Assembly (NCBI RefSeq): GCF_009882935.1
Contig: NZ_WTVA01000002.1
Location: 1-64,000 of the forward strand
Source of the DNA: Sneathiella chungangensis
Lineage (GTDB): Bacteria > Pseudomonadota > Alphaproteobacteria > Sneathiellales > Sneathiellaceae
Direction: 5' to 3'
Length of the DNA stretch: 64,000 bases
Under the pieces are notes generated by a model that saw nothing but the letters and a program-made list of their open reading frames with translations, was not told the DNA's origin and made no database searches. This document shows, one piece after another, positions 1 to 9,367 of this stretch; position 1 is the first letter of the stretch; each line of letters begins with the position of its first letter. The translations under genes and the position numbers were made by a program.

Positions 1-2
1 AC

Positions 3-81
<79 letters not shown>

Positions 82-107
82 AATCCATGAATATATTCCG
101 TAAAAGA

Positions 108-139
108 TAGCCACCGAAAGAGGAATACTTCGATGGCTA
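108..139 (-). terminator. Probable intrinsic terminator for the minus-strand GT-C-like genes
   Basis: An inverted repeat pairs TAGCCA (108-113) with TGGCTA (134-139), then, after one mismatch, CGAA (115-118) with TTCG (129-132), around a ten-base loop. Read on the minus strand it ends in a TCTTTT run. It sits about 20 bases past the stop codon of the minus-strand gene that ends at 161, so it fits as that gene's terminator and separates it from the tRNA. Confidence 0.55.
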
Positions 140-160
140 GTCGCCTGTCCAATTCAGCGG

Positions 161-1891
161 TTAATCTAATTCATCGATGACAATGCACCAGTAGATGCCG
201 CCGTTTAGATAGTCCGCCATATCGCAATCAAACTGGTCGCGTTCTCTGGATATCACTGTCGATATCTGTCGGTCGGCGAGTAGACGGCTCCAGACGGAAA
301 GCCCATCCTGCGTCGAGGTGGACTGAAAGTCCTGGATTGCGGGAGGGTCGTAGAACATGAGGAGCTTTACTTCGGGAAACCTGGCCAGGAATTCGATTTT
401 TTCGGTTCGCTCGAAGAGTAGCTTGCTTTCCCGAATTGCGCCGAGACCGCTGGCCAGAATGCAGCCGATAAATGACAAGAGAGCAATGCCGACAAGTATG
501 CGGCTAACCATCTGCATCCGACCTCTACCTTCCAGAAAAATAGCCGCGACGGATAAGAATAAGACGCCCGGCCAGGCGAAGGGGACGTATCGAGCCCACC
601 AGGATTCTGGAAAAAACATGGAGATCGCGATCATGGCGATGCCAAATAGCGCTAAACTATCTCCCGTGCGATGCCATTTGTATTTGGATTTGTCGCGGCT
701 GGCCAGCTTGACTATTCCATACGAGGCGATCGAAACAATAAGTGCAAGACTGAAAAACGGACCAAAGCCGCCCCGCCTCGTGTCGAACCGCATAAATTTA
801 AATTCCGAGACATGAAAAGTCCCCGGAACTTTTATTTCAATTGGGGCGTCGATGGGCCATTCACTATGATCCGTCCGGGCAAAAATGCCATATATGAACT
901 TCATCGGCGCAGATAGCGGTATTACATTTGACGGTTCATTGCCTTTCATAATTTGTTCGACGGGCGGATAAAGAAGGTCCCCGTGATCTGCGATATTCGT
1001 CACATAGGGTTTGTAACCAACGGCAACAACACTGAAAATGAAGGCAAAGCCATATAGGATTCCCTTGTGTTTTATCCAGACGAAAACCTCTGTGAATGGG
1101 CTGTTATTGGAACTTCTATACGCAATTTCAGCAATAAAGCCGCCGAAGACGAGCAGAGGTGCGTAATAAAGCGCAGCCGTCTTGGTGTTGACCATCAAAA
1201 TTATGCAAGCCACGATGCCGAGGCGGGTCAACCAGTTGGGTGAGACGGTGTCTGACAACAGGAAAAGAACGAGGGCCGCTCCAAAAAGATAGAGCGGAGC
1301 ATCAACGTAATGGGTTAGGAGTTGTCCGATCACCACCGGATTCCCGGCGATTATACCGGCAAACAACAGAGCTAAAACCTGATTACGGTACGGTAGAAGA
1401 GATTCGAACCTTTCAATGAAAAAACTGTAAGCAAGAAGAAAGACAGCTGCCGTCAGCCCGGCAATCAGGGATTGGCCCGACATCAGTAGTCCGGTGGCGC
1501 CGACGATATAGGATTGAAGAACCCAGTATCCGTTGGGATAGGAGTCCACCCAAATATTGGAATGGGAAGAGAGAAACGGGTTCCAGCCCGCCGCAATTTC
1601 CCAAATTGCACTCAAATGATACGCATAGCCGTCGAATCCGGGGTCGTAAAAGGACCTGGTCGCGAAACTCCAGACCAGGAGAATGGCAAAAAAAGACAAT
1701 ATGCTTGACAGGCCGATGATTACATCAGTGCGTTTGCCCATGAGGGCAACAATTCCAAGCGAAAGGACCACCGATGCCGAAATAAAAACCGCACCGGGAT
1801 GCCATGTTTGAGTTGAAAGGCGGCTAAGTATGAGAAGAATTGCCAGAAATAAGAAGATCGATGACGCGCCAATACGTGCAAATCTCGTCAT
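161..1891 (-). CDS. GT-C-like multispanning membrane protein, paralogue 3 of 3
   Basis: I do not recognise a named family. The 576-residue protein has about ten to twelve hydrophobic segments, a long extracytoplasmic loop after the third with FDGYAYHL (about 86-93) and DSYPNGYW, then HYVDAPLY (about 194), NTKTAALYY (about 235), DTRRGGFGPFFS (about 370) and ESWWARYVPFAW (about 430). The C-terminus is a small soluble tail ending in a C-x12-C pair with Trp before the second Cys. Acidic residues in the first large outer loop are typical of GT-C transferases that use polyprenyl-phosphate sugars, so a glycosyltransferase role is inferred. The two upstream genes are paralogues with the same landmarks. 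The start has GGGGAAAA upstream. DNA here is visibly AT-richer than most of the window. Confidence 0.8.
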   Translation of the reverse strand: MTRFARIGASSIFLFLAILLILSRLSTQTWHPGAVFISASVVLSLGIVALMGKRTDVIIGLSSILSFFAILLVWSFATRSFYDPGFDGYAYHLSAIWEIAAGWNPFLSSHSNIWVDSYPNGYWVLQSYIVGATGLLMSGQSLIAGLTAAVFLLAYSFFIERFESLLPYRNQVLALLFAGIIAGNPVVIGQLLTHYVDAPLYLFGAALVLFLLSDTVSPNWLTRLGIVACIILMVNTKTAALYYAPLLVFGGFIAEIAYRSSNNSPFTEVFVWIKHKGILYGFAFIFSVVAVGYKPYVTNIADHGDLLYPPVEQIMKGNEPSNVIPLSAPMKFIYGIFARTDHSEWPIDAPIEIKVPGTFHVSEFKFMRFDTRRGGFGPFFSLALIVSIASYGIVKLASRDKSKYKWHRTGDSLALFGIAMIAISMFFPESWWARYVPFAWPGVLFLSVAAIFLEGRGRMQMVSRILVGIALLSFIGCILASGLGAIRESKLLFERTEKIEFLARFPEVKLLMFYDPPAIQDFQSTSTQDGLSVWSRLLADRQISTVISRERDQFDCDMADYLNGGIYWCIVIDELD

Positions 1892-1964
1892 AAATACTTT
1901 TCCCCTAAATCCTCTAAATTATAATTCAGGATCTTTTGTTTCTCATACTCATATAAAGGTCGCG

Positions 1965-3716
1965 TCATTTGCGGACGCACCATAGAACATTTCCATCGAA
2001 AAAGCCAAAATGCTCGCATTCTTCTTTATTGATTTCCTGTACTATCGTCGTATTGACCCCTCTATCCTCCAGAAGCCGGGTCCAAGTCTTGTCAGAAGAG
2101 GAAATCAATGTCGATTGATGGTCTGCAATAGTGCGTGGATCTTCAATGAGAGCGAGTTCCACGACGCGGAAGGATTTCATTTGTTCAATTACGGCGGTTC
2201 GTTGGTATGTATGCCAGCTCTGTCGAAGAGCGCCGAGGGCGCCGGCCGCGATATTGACTACAAAACATATCACCACGAGGCCAAATAAGATGCGTGAAAG
2301 GGAGATGATTTTTCCATTTTCCGCCATGCGCATCGCGGAATAGGCGATGAGAAAGACACTCAGCCAAATGAACGGGATATAACGGGCCCACCAGGATTCT
2401 GGAAAAAATGCCGATGCACCGACCAGGACGAAGCCAAACAATGCGAAAGCATCTTCTTCCTTGCGCCAGATGCCGGCACCATTTTTCCGGCGAGCTAATT
2501 TCCCTATGGCATAGGCGGCCAAGGCCAGAATAAGCGATAAACTAAATAACGGACCAAATCCGCCACGCCGCGTATCGAAATCGAGATCCTTGAACTCAAA
2601 CAGCTTTACTGATCCGGGTATCTTTAATTCAACAGGCGCCGTCACCGGTACGGGCCAGACACTATCTTCCGTTCGCGAGAGAATTCCATACACAAATTTC
2701 ATGGGGACGGAAAGCGGCTCAAGATTGACGGGGATATTCGTATCCATAATCTTGTCTACGGAAGGATAAAGAAACTGTCCGTGATCGCTGACATTTGTGA
2801 CATAGGGCTTAAAGCCGATCAGCAGAATACCGATAAAAAATGCGAGGCCGTAGGGGATGCCTTTTGATCTGATTAATACAAAAAGATTTTGAAAACGGGA
2901 AATTCTGGTGTCGCTAAATATCCACTCTATTGCCAGCGCCCCGAGCACAAACAACGGGACGTAATAGAGAGACGCCGTCTTCGTGTTGACCATCAGAATA
3001 ATGCAGCTCATAGCGGCCCAGCGGGTCAGCCGGTTGCCGCTAAATGCGTCGGAGAGCAGAAATAAAATGAGGGCGGTACCAAGAAGATAGATTACGCCGT
3101 CCACATAGTGAGTCATGATCTGGGTGAGAACGACGGGATTGGCCACGACAATAGCGGAGAAAAGCGCGGCTTGGAGTAATTGCGAAAGCGAGGATCGATA
3201 TGTCGAGCGATCCAGAAAAAAGCCGAAAGCCAGTAAATACACAGCGGCGATAAGACCGACTGTAAGGGCCCGTCCTGACAAAAGAATTTCCGTCATTGCG
3301 ACAATATAGGATTGCAGCGCCCAATAACCGTTCGGGTAGGAATCAACCCAGATATTGTCGTGCGAGGAAAGGAATGGGTTCCATCCCTCCACAAACGCCC
3401 AAATCGCCGGAAGATGATATGAATGGCCATCGTGGCCGGCGTCATACAGGATCTGTGTCGCAAATGCCCATATTGCTATGACAGCAAGAAAGCCGGCAAT
3501 ACTCAGTATTGCCGGTAATGTTGCTTTTTTTGTCCCGGCCAAACGCATTATTAAAATGGTGATTAAGACCGAAAACAACAAAAGAAAGGCAGGGGGGGCC
3601 AGGTTGAAGTATGGCGGCCGACCTGCTGCGAGCAATATCGTCAGAAATAGAAAAATCGCTGCCGCCCCCATGTTGGCGGACCGGCCAATGGGAATATTGT
3701 TTGAGGTTCGTTCCAT
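1965..3716 (-). CDS. GT-C-like multispanning membrane protein, paralogue 2 of 3
   Basis: This 583-residue membrane protein is colinear with its two neighbours. It shares GHDGHSYHLPAIW and DSYPNGYWALQSYIVA in the first large loop, NTKTASLYY, DTRRGGFGPLFS, and PESWWARYIPFIW near the last membrane segments. Its C-terminal tail also ends with a C-x12-C pair (CEHF...LWC). The gap to the next gene downstream is 73 bases and the strand is the same, so co-transcription is likely. A periplasmic-face glycosyltransferase of the GT-C fold is my inference from topology and the conserved acidic loop. Acceptor and donor are unknown. The Shine-Dalgarno sequence is weak. Confidence 0.8.
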   Translation of the reverse strand: MERTSNNIPIGRSANMGAAAIFLFLTILLAAGRPPYFNLAPPAFLLLFSVLITILIMRLAGTKKATLPAILSIAGFLAVIAIWAFATQILYDAGHDGHSYHLPAIWAFVEGWNPFLSSHDNIWVDSYPNGYWALQSYIVAMTEILLSGRALTVGLIAAVYLLAFGFFLDRSTYRSSLSQLLQAALFSAIVVANPVVLTQIMTHYVDGVIYLLGTALILFLLSDAFSGNRLTRWAAMSCIILMVNTKTASLYYVPLFVLGALAIEWIFSDTRISRFQNLFVLIRSKGIPYGLAFFIGILLIGFKPYVTNVSDHGQFLYPSVDKIMDTNIPVNLEPLSVPMKFVYGILSRTEDSVWPVPVTAPVELKIPGSVKLFEFKDLDFDTRRGGFGPLFSLSLILALAAYAIGKLARRKNGAGIWRKEEDAFALFGFVLVGASAFFPESWWARYIPFIWLSVFLIAYSAMRMAENGKIISLSRILFGLVVICFVVNIAAGALGALRQSWHTYQRTAVIEQMKSFRVVELALIEDPRTIADHQSTLISSSDKTWTRLLEDRGVNTTIVQEINKEECEHFGFFDGNVLWCVRK

Positions 3717-3829
3717 GGGCGGAAATTCTCACATTAAGTACGCAGCGACGCAACCACAAACGGCCGGATCTTAGATAGCGGGCTGACCTCTCGCCAAATA
3801 ATCCGGACCGCCCAAACGGTTATATTTTT

Positions 3830-5605
3830 TTATTCAGCCGTTGTTCCGGATTTCTTGGTCGCCTCTTTTGGAACACACCATATAACGCCGCCAAGAAAAT
3901 ATCCGTCCAGCAAACATTTTTCATGATTGAAATTGGGTTGCTCGATCGTATTTACACCCCGCCGCTGTAAAATCGAGGCCCAGACGGCCACTGCGTCGGA
4001 TTGGCTTTTTGACTGATAATCTTGGAACACTCGTATATCTTTTACCAAGGTAAGTTCGACGACCGAATACTCCTCCATTACGTCAATTGGAAGAGTGCGG
4101 TTGTAACTGTGATAATGCTGGCGAAGCGCGCCAAGGCCACCTGATAAAACGCATCCAATCAACGAGAGAACAGCAATGACAGACAATGTCCTTACGATTA
4201 CAACGGATTTTTTAGCGCCTTTCAAATAAAAGGCAGGAAGGACAAAGAATATACAGCTAAGCCATGCAAACGGGATATACCGGGCCCACCAAGATTCAGG
4301 AAAGAACATTGACGACACTAGCAGTACTCCGCCAAGCCCCGCAATCGCGTCACCTTCCCTGCTCCAAGAATATAATTCGGTATTTCGAGCTACAATGCGG
4401 CACGCAGCATAGGAAATTAGCGACAGTATCAACGCAAGGCTGAAAAACGGACCAAATCCGCCACGGCGAATGTCAAAGTACGGGGCGATAAATTCCTTAA
4501 TTTGAAATGTACCGGGGAACTTTAGATGAATTTCTTCTTCGGTTGGTACACCCCAAAGATTGTCTTCCGTTTTCGCAAAAACACCATAAAGAAACTTCAT
4601 CGGCGCCGGCATCGGTCCCTTAACGTTCATCGGTGTATTCCCGTCCATAATCTCGTCACTCTGCGGATAGAGCAAAGCCCCGTGATCCAGGATATTCGTT
4701 ACATATGGCTTGTAACCGATCGCGACGATAGCGAAAATGCCGGCGGCCGCATACAAAATGCCTTTAGATTTGAACCAGTCGATCACGCGCGGGAATAACC
4801 GTAAATTCGCTTTGTTTAAAATCAGCTCCATCACAAAACCGCCAAAAATGATCAACGGTCCGAAATAGAGTGCACTGGTTTTGATGTTTAAAAAAAGGAT
4901 GATGCCGCCGCAAACTCCCCATTTTGCCAATCGATTAGGCTCAATAGCGTCCGTCAACATAAAAAATACAATGGCAGTTCCGACAATATAGAGTGGGGCA
5001 TCGACATAATGCGTCTGAATTTGTATAAGGACGACCGGATTTGCGATGACAAGGCCGGCAATTATAAGCGCCGCGACAAAGCGAACTCGCGGGCGTTGAG
5101 ACGACAGACGTCCGTTGAAAAAGGCGAATGCCTGCAATCCGACAAAAATTGCCAACCCGCCTAGTAAGGCCAGTCCGGCAAAGGGAAGCCCGGTTGTCGC
5201 AACGATATAGGACTGCAGGGCCCAGTACCCTGTGGGATAGGAGTCGATCCAGATATTATTATGCGGGGTGAAAAACGGATGCCAGCCAGCGGCTAAATCC
5301 CATATCGCGGGGAGATGATAGACGTAGCCGTCGTGACCGACCGGATATAAGGACTGGGTGCCGAAAGCCCAGATCGCGAGAACCGCAAAAAAAGCAAGAA
5401 GCGCATATAAGGCAACACGCGTAGACCTCCACCCATCGCTTGCGAAAACCAACAAAAGCGTCACGCCGGCCGAAATAGGAACTATAATCGCCGCCGATAG
5501 GACGCCCTGCACGGGAAGCCTGTTGGCAATCAGTAACAAGGCGGCGAAAGTAAAAATCGAGGCGGCAACCGTATTGGCAGTTCGTATCGAAAATTGATCG
5601 ATCAT
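3830..5605 (-). CDS. GT-C-like multispanning membrane protein, paralogue 1 of 3
   Basis: This is the first gene of the tandem trio. The 591-residue protein has GHDGYVYHLPAIW and DSYPTGYWALQSYIVA in the outer loop, HYVDAPLYI, NIKTSALYF, DIRRGGFGPFFS and ESWWARYIPFAW. The tail carries RRGVNT and ends in a C-x12-C pair (CLLDG...IWC) plus a short Lys/Thr-rich extension its paralogues lack. The shared landmarks show the three arose by tandem duplication. The function is probably transfer of a lipid-linked sugar on the periplasmic side, by analogy with GT-C enzymes; nothing in the sequence fixes the substrate. A poor ribosome site precedes the ATG. Confidence 0.8.
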   Translation of the reverse strand: MIDQFSIRTANTVAASIFTFAALLLIANRLPVQGVLSAAIIVPISAGVTLLLVFASDGWRSTRVALYALLAFFAVLAIWAFGTQSLYPVGHDGYVYHLPAIWDLAAGWHPFFTPHNNIWIDSYPTGYWALQSYIVATTGLPFAGLALLGGLAIFVGLQAFAFFNGRLSSQRPRVRFVAALIIAGLVIANPVVLIQIQTHYVDAPLYIVGTAIVFFMLTDAIEPNRLAKWGVCGGIILFLNIKTSALYFGPLIIFGGFVMELILNKANLRLFPRVIDWFKSKGILYAAAGIFAIVAIGYKPYVTNILDHGALLYPQSDEIMDGNTPMNVKGPMPAPMKFLYGVFAKTEDNLWGVPTEEEIHLKFPGTFQIKEFIAPYFDIRRGGFGPFFSLALILSLISYAACRIVARNTELYSWSREGDAIAGLGGVLLVSSMFFPESWWARYIPFAWLSCIFFVLPAFYLKGAKKSVVIVRTLSVIAVLSLIGCVLSGGLGALRQHYHSYNRTLPIDVMEEYSVVELTLVKDIRVFQDYQSKSQSDAVAVWASILQRRGVNTIEQPNFNHEKCLLDGYFLGGVIWCVPKEATKKSGTTAE

Positions 5606-6044
5606 TGAGTTAAGCTGTCTTTTTTAATAAGGAAACTCAGACTATTCACCGGGATCATGTCAATTTATGAATATATGTAAAGATCAAAGTTAAAATGCGT
5701 CGCAGAAATAGCGGCATTCGAAAAATATCTGATCTCCAGTTGGCATTTGGTCAACAAGCAAAATGGCTAAATGAATGCCTTATTTACCGCCTGTCTAGGC
5801 GCGCAGAATTACACCTAATTTCCGACAAAATATAACTAGCGCCGCGTCGCCGACATTGGTTTGATATTTTTTGCTGCATGGCAAAGAGTTGCAATAAAAA
5901 ATTTGCTGACGTAAGTGATACTACGATATTCGTGAAAGAACGCATTTTCTTGGCACTGGTTTTTTTGGCCGTTTAATGGCAGGTTGATCGCTGTTCTTGA
6001 ATGGATTTTATCGTGTATTATTAACTCACTGCGACGGAAAACAA
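5606..6044. other. AT-rich divergent intergenic region without a gene
   Basis: These 440 bases separate the minus-strand GT-C-like trio from the plus-strand GT87-like gene, so they should hold both promoters. I see no convincing -35/-10 pair, RNA gene or clear dyad, and no open frame that looks coding. An in-frame TTG at 5997 could extend the downstream gene. Confidence 0.5.
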
Positions 6045-7430
6045 ATGCAGCGTTCCTATTTTGACGACAAAAAGCAAAATACTGTCTTAGTCTTTTTAGT
6101 GATTGTCAGTGTTCTGATAATACTTAGCCTGGCCTCAGATGTTTTGCTCTGGGTATTAAATTTAGACAGATTTTCGCTCGGCTTGGTCAGAATTTATTTT
6201 GCCTTTACGCTGGACAGTGCGGATTCATGGTGGCCCATTAATGAGGCTGTACAAGTCTACGCGGCGGATCCCGAAGCCGGCATTTATCAGACGGTATTTT
6301 TTGAAAAGAAAATCAAGTTTCAATACCCTCCCATGTCTTTGCTGCCGTTTGTTGCGTTTGAGAAAATGGGGTACGGCTTTCATGCGGTGGTCAAGCTGAT
6401 GATGCTGCTGTCGTTCGTGTCGATTATTGGAATAATTCTAAGCCTTTATCGCACGGTGGTGACCAGCTGTTCGGCCATCGGGGAGGGCGAGTTCATCAAG
6501 GGAAGGTCGATGAAAGTGGCGCTTCTGGCGATGCTTATTATCGGCACATTGACCTTTTATCCGGTCGTTAATGGGTACCGGCTTGGCCAAGTTCAGGTTT
6601 TTATCAATCTGGCGATTTGCCTGATGTTCATGTGCTGGCTGGAAAACTGGAAATTGCTGGCGGGCATCATGGTCGCGCTTGCGGCAATCGTGAAACCGCA
6701 GTATGGACTTATCCTGATCTGGGCCTTGTTCCGAAAGGAGAAGGACTTTTTGATCGGGATGTTGCTTGTGCTGATCCCGACAGGGATTGCCTCGCTGATT
6801 GTATTCGGTTTTCAGGAGCATCTCGATTATCTGTCCACACTTTCGGTCATGGGGCAGCATGGCGAGGTCTATCGCTCTAATCAAAGTATGAACGGTCTGC
6901 TTAATCGCCTTCTATCTGGGATGAGTACGATTGAATTCCAATTTTATTCTTTTGCCCCCTACAACGTCATTGTCCACGCCGGTACCCTAATATCGACCAT
7001 ATTGCTTCTTTTATTCGGGATGTTCTATCGGCCCGGAAGCAATAAAAGTGTTTCTGCGGGTGAACTGAACCTTAACTCGGCGCTGGATTTGGCGACGATG
7101 GTTATCATCGCGACTATTGTGTCACCCATCGCGTGGTCCCATCATTACGCGACCTTTTGGCCAATTCTGATTTTGGGATTTTTGGTTGCGATCAAGATCT
7201 TCCAGAAACAACGCAATTGGCTCTCAGTTGTCAACCTAGTGCTGCTGAGCGTAAGCTATCTTTTTGTCTCGAACTATTTCTATTGGGCGTTGGATGACGC
7301 GTCGGTAATTGACCCGCCATGGAATCTCCTACAGTCCTATATATATTTCGGGGGTCTGATCCTGCTGATCTCTCTGACGGTCATGCGAAGAACGATCAAG
7401 ACGGGATTCGCAAATGTTATTTCGAAATAA
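6045..7430 (+). CDS. GT87-like (DUF2029) polyprenol-sugar-dependent glycosyltransferase
   Basis: The 461-residue integral membrane protein has about ten hydrophobic segments. Signs of the GT87/DUF2029 family, whose known members are mannosyltransferases using polyprenyl-phosphate mannose, are FQYPPMSLLP (about residue 92), NGYRLGQVQVF (about 176) and the segment AAIVKPQYGLILIWALFRK (about 213), followed by a late SHHYATFWP motif. The ATG at 6045 (preceded by GACGGAAA) is preferred; an upstream TTG at 5997 would add 16 residues with no signal-like character. It is transcribed divergently from the GT-C-like trio and probably belongs to the same glycosylation locus. Substrate and acceptor are not visible. 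Confidence 0.8.
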   Translation: MQRSYFDDKKQNTVLVFLVIVSVLIILSLASDVLLWVLNLDRFSLGLVRIYFAFTLDSADSWWPINEAVQVYAADPEAGIYQTVFFEKKIKFQYPPMSLLPFVAFEKMGYGFHAVVKLMMLLSFVSIIGIILSLYRTVVTSCSAIGEGEFIKGRSMKVALLAMLIIGTLTFYPVVNGYRLGQVQVFINLAICLMFMCWLENWKLLAGIMVALAAIVKPQYGLILIWALFRKEKDFLIGMLLVLIPTGIASLIVFGFQEHLDYLSTLSVMGQHGEVYRSNQSMNGLLNRLLSGMSTIEFQFYSFAPYNVIVHAGTLISTILLLLFGMFYRPGSNKSVSAGELNLNSALDLATMVIIATIVSPIAWSHHYATFWPILILGFLVAIKIFQKQRNWLSVVNLVLLSVSYLFVSNYFYWALDDASVIDPPWNLLQSYIYFGGLILLISLTVMRRTIKTGFANVISK

Positions 7431-7505
7431 AGCGTTTATCGACTGTCCCGGGCCTTTGACTTGACGGATTGCCGGTTGATAACCCGCGATCGCTATTGGG
7501 CGCCG

Positions 7506-8393
7506 CTATTGTGCGGCATCCCTTCGCCAGAGGGAAATAACCAGTCCGGCGATAACCAGGAAGGTTCCGATGAAATCGGCAACGGCGAGCGGCTGGGCAA
7601 TAAATATTGCACCAAGAATAGTTGCCGTGATCGGACTGAGGCCCAGGAACACGGTCACATTCGAGGGCGGGATATGCGCGAGTGCATAGAGCCAGCAAAA
7701 ATAGCCGACAGCGCTCGCCAGGCCGACGAATAGCAGGACGAGCCAGATGTTGAGCGAGTAACTTGGAAGTGCGCCAAGCTCGCCTTCCATCAGGGCCAAA
7801 CCAAACAGAAATACGACAGCGCAGCCCATCGCCATGGTGCTGATTTGAAGAGTTGGATAACGGGGCATGTAGGCCGCGTATAATACTGAGCAGAGGGCCC
7901 CTACAAAGGCGCTTGAAAAAGCGGCGCCGACCGCAACCCAGCCCATGGTGTCAATTTCCCCTGTAAACGCGGTTGCGCCGACGGCAAAGCCAACCCCGGC
8001 GATCGTGAGGACAATCCCTATCAGTTTGCGGAGAGTAAATGTCTCGCGTCCGAAGAGAATGGCGAGGGCCATCGTCTGCAGCGGGAGGCTCGCGAAAATC
8101 AGAACAGCAAGGCCGGCGGCAATGTAGATTACCGAAAAATTCAGAAGGGTAATGAGGACGGCGAACTGGAAAGTGCCAAAAAGAAAGATCGCTATAAATT
8201 CTTTAGGGGAAACCGGGTTCCATTTTATCCGAAGGGCAAGCGGCAGCAATAGGAGGACACCAATCAGATAACGGATAAAAGCAATCGTCACCGGACCGAT
8301 CTCGCTGACGATCGAGCCGGTAGCGACCGTCGCCGCCCCGACAATGGCGCCGCTAATCGCAGCGGCGAGAAGTGCTGCCCACTCCCTGCTCAT
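7506..8393 (-). CDS. EamA/DMT-family transporter
   Basis: The 295-residue protein is almost wholly hydrophobic, with ten predicted membrane segments arranged as two five-segment EamA repeats, the usual drug/metabolite transporter layout and length. The second repeat ends with the typical SNVTVFLGLSPITATILG segment and a basic tail. The start ATG overlaps the stop of the upstream MarR-GNAT gene as ATGA (8390-8393), so the two are translationally coupled. It is probably an exporter of a small metabolite or toxic compound sensed or acetylated by the regulator. The substrate is unknown. Confidence 0.9.
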   Translation of the reverse strand: MSREWAALLAAAISGAIVGAATVATGSIVSEIGPVTIAFIRYLIGVLLLLPLALRIKWNPVSPKEFIAIFLFGTFQFAVLITLLNFSVIYIAAGLAVLIFASLPLQTMALAILFGRETFTLRKLIGIVLTIAGVGFAVGATAFTGEIDTMGWVAVGAAFSSAFVGALCSVLYAAYMPRYPTLQISTMAMGCAVVFLFGLALMEGELGALPSYSLNIWLVLLFVGLASAVGYFCWLYALAHIPPSNVTVFLGLSPITATILGAIFIAQPLAVADFIGTFLVIAGLVISLWRRDAAQ

Positions 8394-9313
8394 AGCGTGA
8401 GATCCCAGGTCTGGCCGATCAAATCCTGTCCGAAACTGTGATGCGGTTCTTCGTTGACGAGTTTAAATCCGGCATCTTCATACAAATGTATCGCGGCATG
8501 AAGAATGCTGTTCGTCCATAGGGTTAGCGTCTTGTATTTTTTTTGGCGGGCAAAGGCGATGCATTCATTGACCAGGTTGCGGCCGACACTGAGACCGCGG
8601 GCTGACGGCTCGACATAGAGTAGTCTCAATTGCGCAGTCGTCTTGTCTTTTTTCACGAGAAAGACGGAGCCCAGAATGCCGCCATTCCGCTCTGCTATCC
8701 AGCAATGTTCAAAGGCGGGATCGAATTTTTCAAGGAACTCGCCCGCGACTTTGGCGACGAGGGCTTCGAAGCTGTCATCAAAGCCATATTCACTTGCGTA
8801 AAGAGAGCCGTGCCGGTGAATGACCCATCCAATGTCGCCTGGCCGGTGAGCGCGGATAATGACAGGCGTTGCTTTTTGACGGGCCCCGTCCAAAGTCGAT
8901 AATATAGCCTGCATGGCGGTGAGGAGTTTCGTCTGTTCGGCTTCCGAGAGTGCGTCAAGAACAGCCGCTACTTCATCACGCGACGCCTTGATATAGGGGG
9001 CGAAGACACGCCTCCCTTCTTCCGTAAGGGTTAGGACCCGTTGTCGTCTGTCCGTCACGCTTCGGAGGGTTTCGATAAGGCCGGCTGATTTGAACCGCTT
9101 CAATATCCGGCTCAGATAGGCGGGATCAAGGGACAGGCTCTTGGCTAGATCGGCGGCCATCAATTCGTTGGCGGTATGCAGTTCATATAGGATACGCATT
9201 TCGGTCAGGGAAAAAGGGCTCTTAAGGAGCCCTTCGTTAAGTGCACCGACATGTTTGGTATAAAAGCGATTGAATTCTCTCACCGCGTCAATTCGGTCCT
9301 CGGAAACAGCCAT
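8390..9313 (-). CDS. MarR-type regulator fused to a GNAT acetyltransferase
   Basis: Residues 1-145 form a MarR winged helix (ADLAKSLSLDPAYLSRILKRF recognition region; DRRQRVLTLT wing). Residues 150-307 form a GNAT domain with the acetyl-CoA loop region around EPSARGLSVGRNLVNECI and a C-terminal LYEDAGFKLV. This two-domain layout is a known family. The start at 9313 is chosen because AAAGGAGG lies just upstream; an in-frame ATG at 9334 would translate the Shine-Dalgarno sequence itself. The gene overlaps the EamA exporter by four bases, suggesting control of that exporter. The acetylated substrate is unknown; self-regulation is inferred. Confidence 0.92.
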   Translation of the reverse strand: MAVSEDRIDAVREFNRFYTKHVGALNEGLLKSPFSLTEMRILYELHTANELMAADLAKSLSLDPAYLSRILKRFKSAGLIETLRSVTDRRQRVLTLTEEGRRVFAPYIKASRDEVAAVLDALSEAEQTKLLTAMQAILSTLDGARQKATPVIIRAHRPGDIGWVIHRHGSLYASEYGFDDSFEALVAKVAGEFLEKFDPAFEHCWIAERNGGILGSVFLVKKDKTTAQLRLLYVEPSARGLSVGRNLVNECIAFARQKKYKTLTLWTNSILHAAIHLYEDAGFKLVNEEPHHSFGQDLIGQTWDLTL

Positions 9314-9367
9314 GATCCCCTCCTTTATTGACATATGACAATAAATTAATGGACTAAGTCAAGTAAA

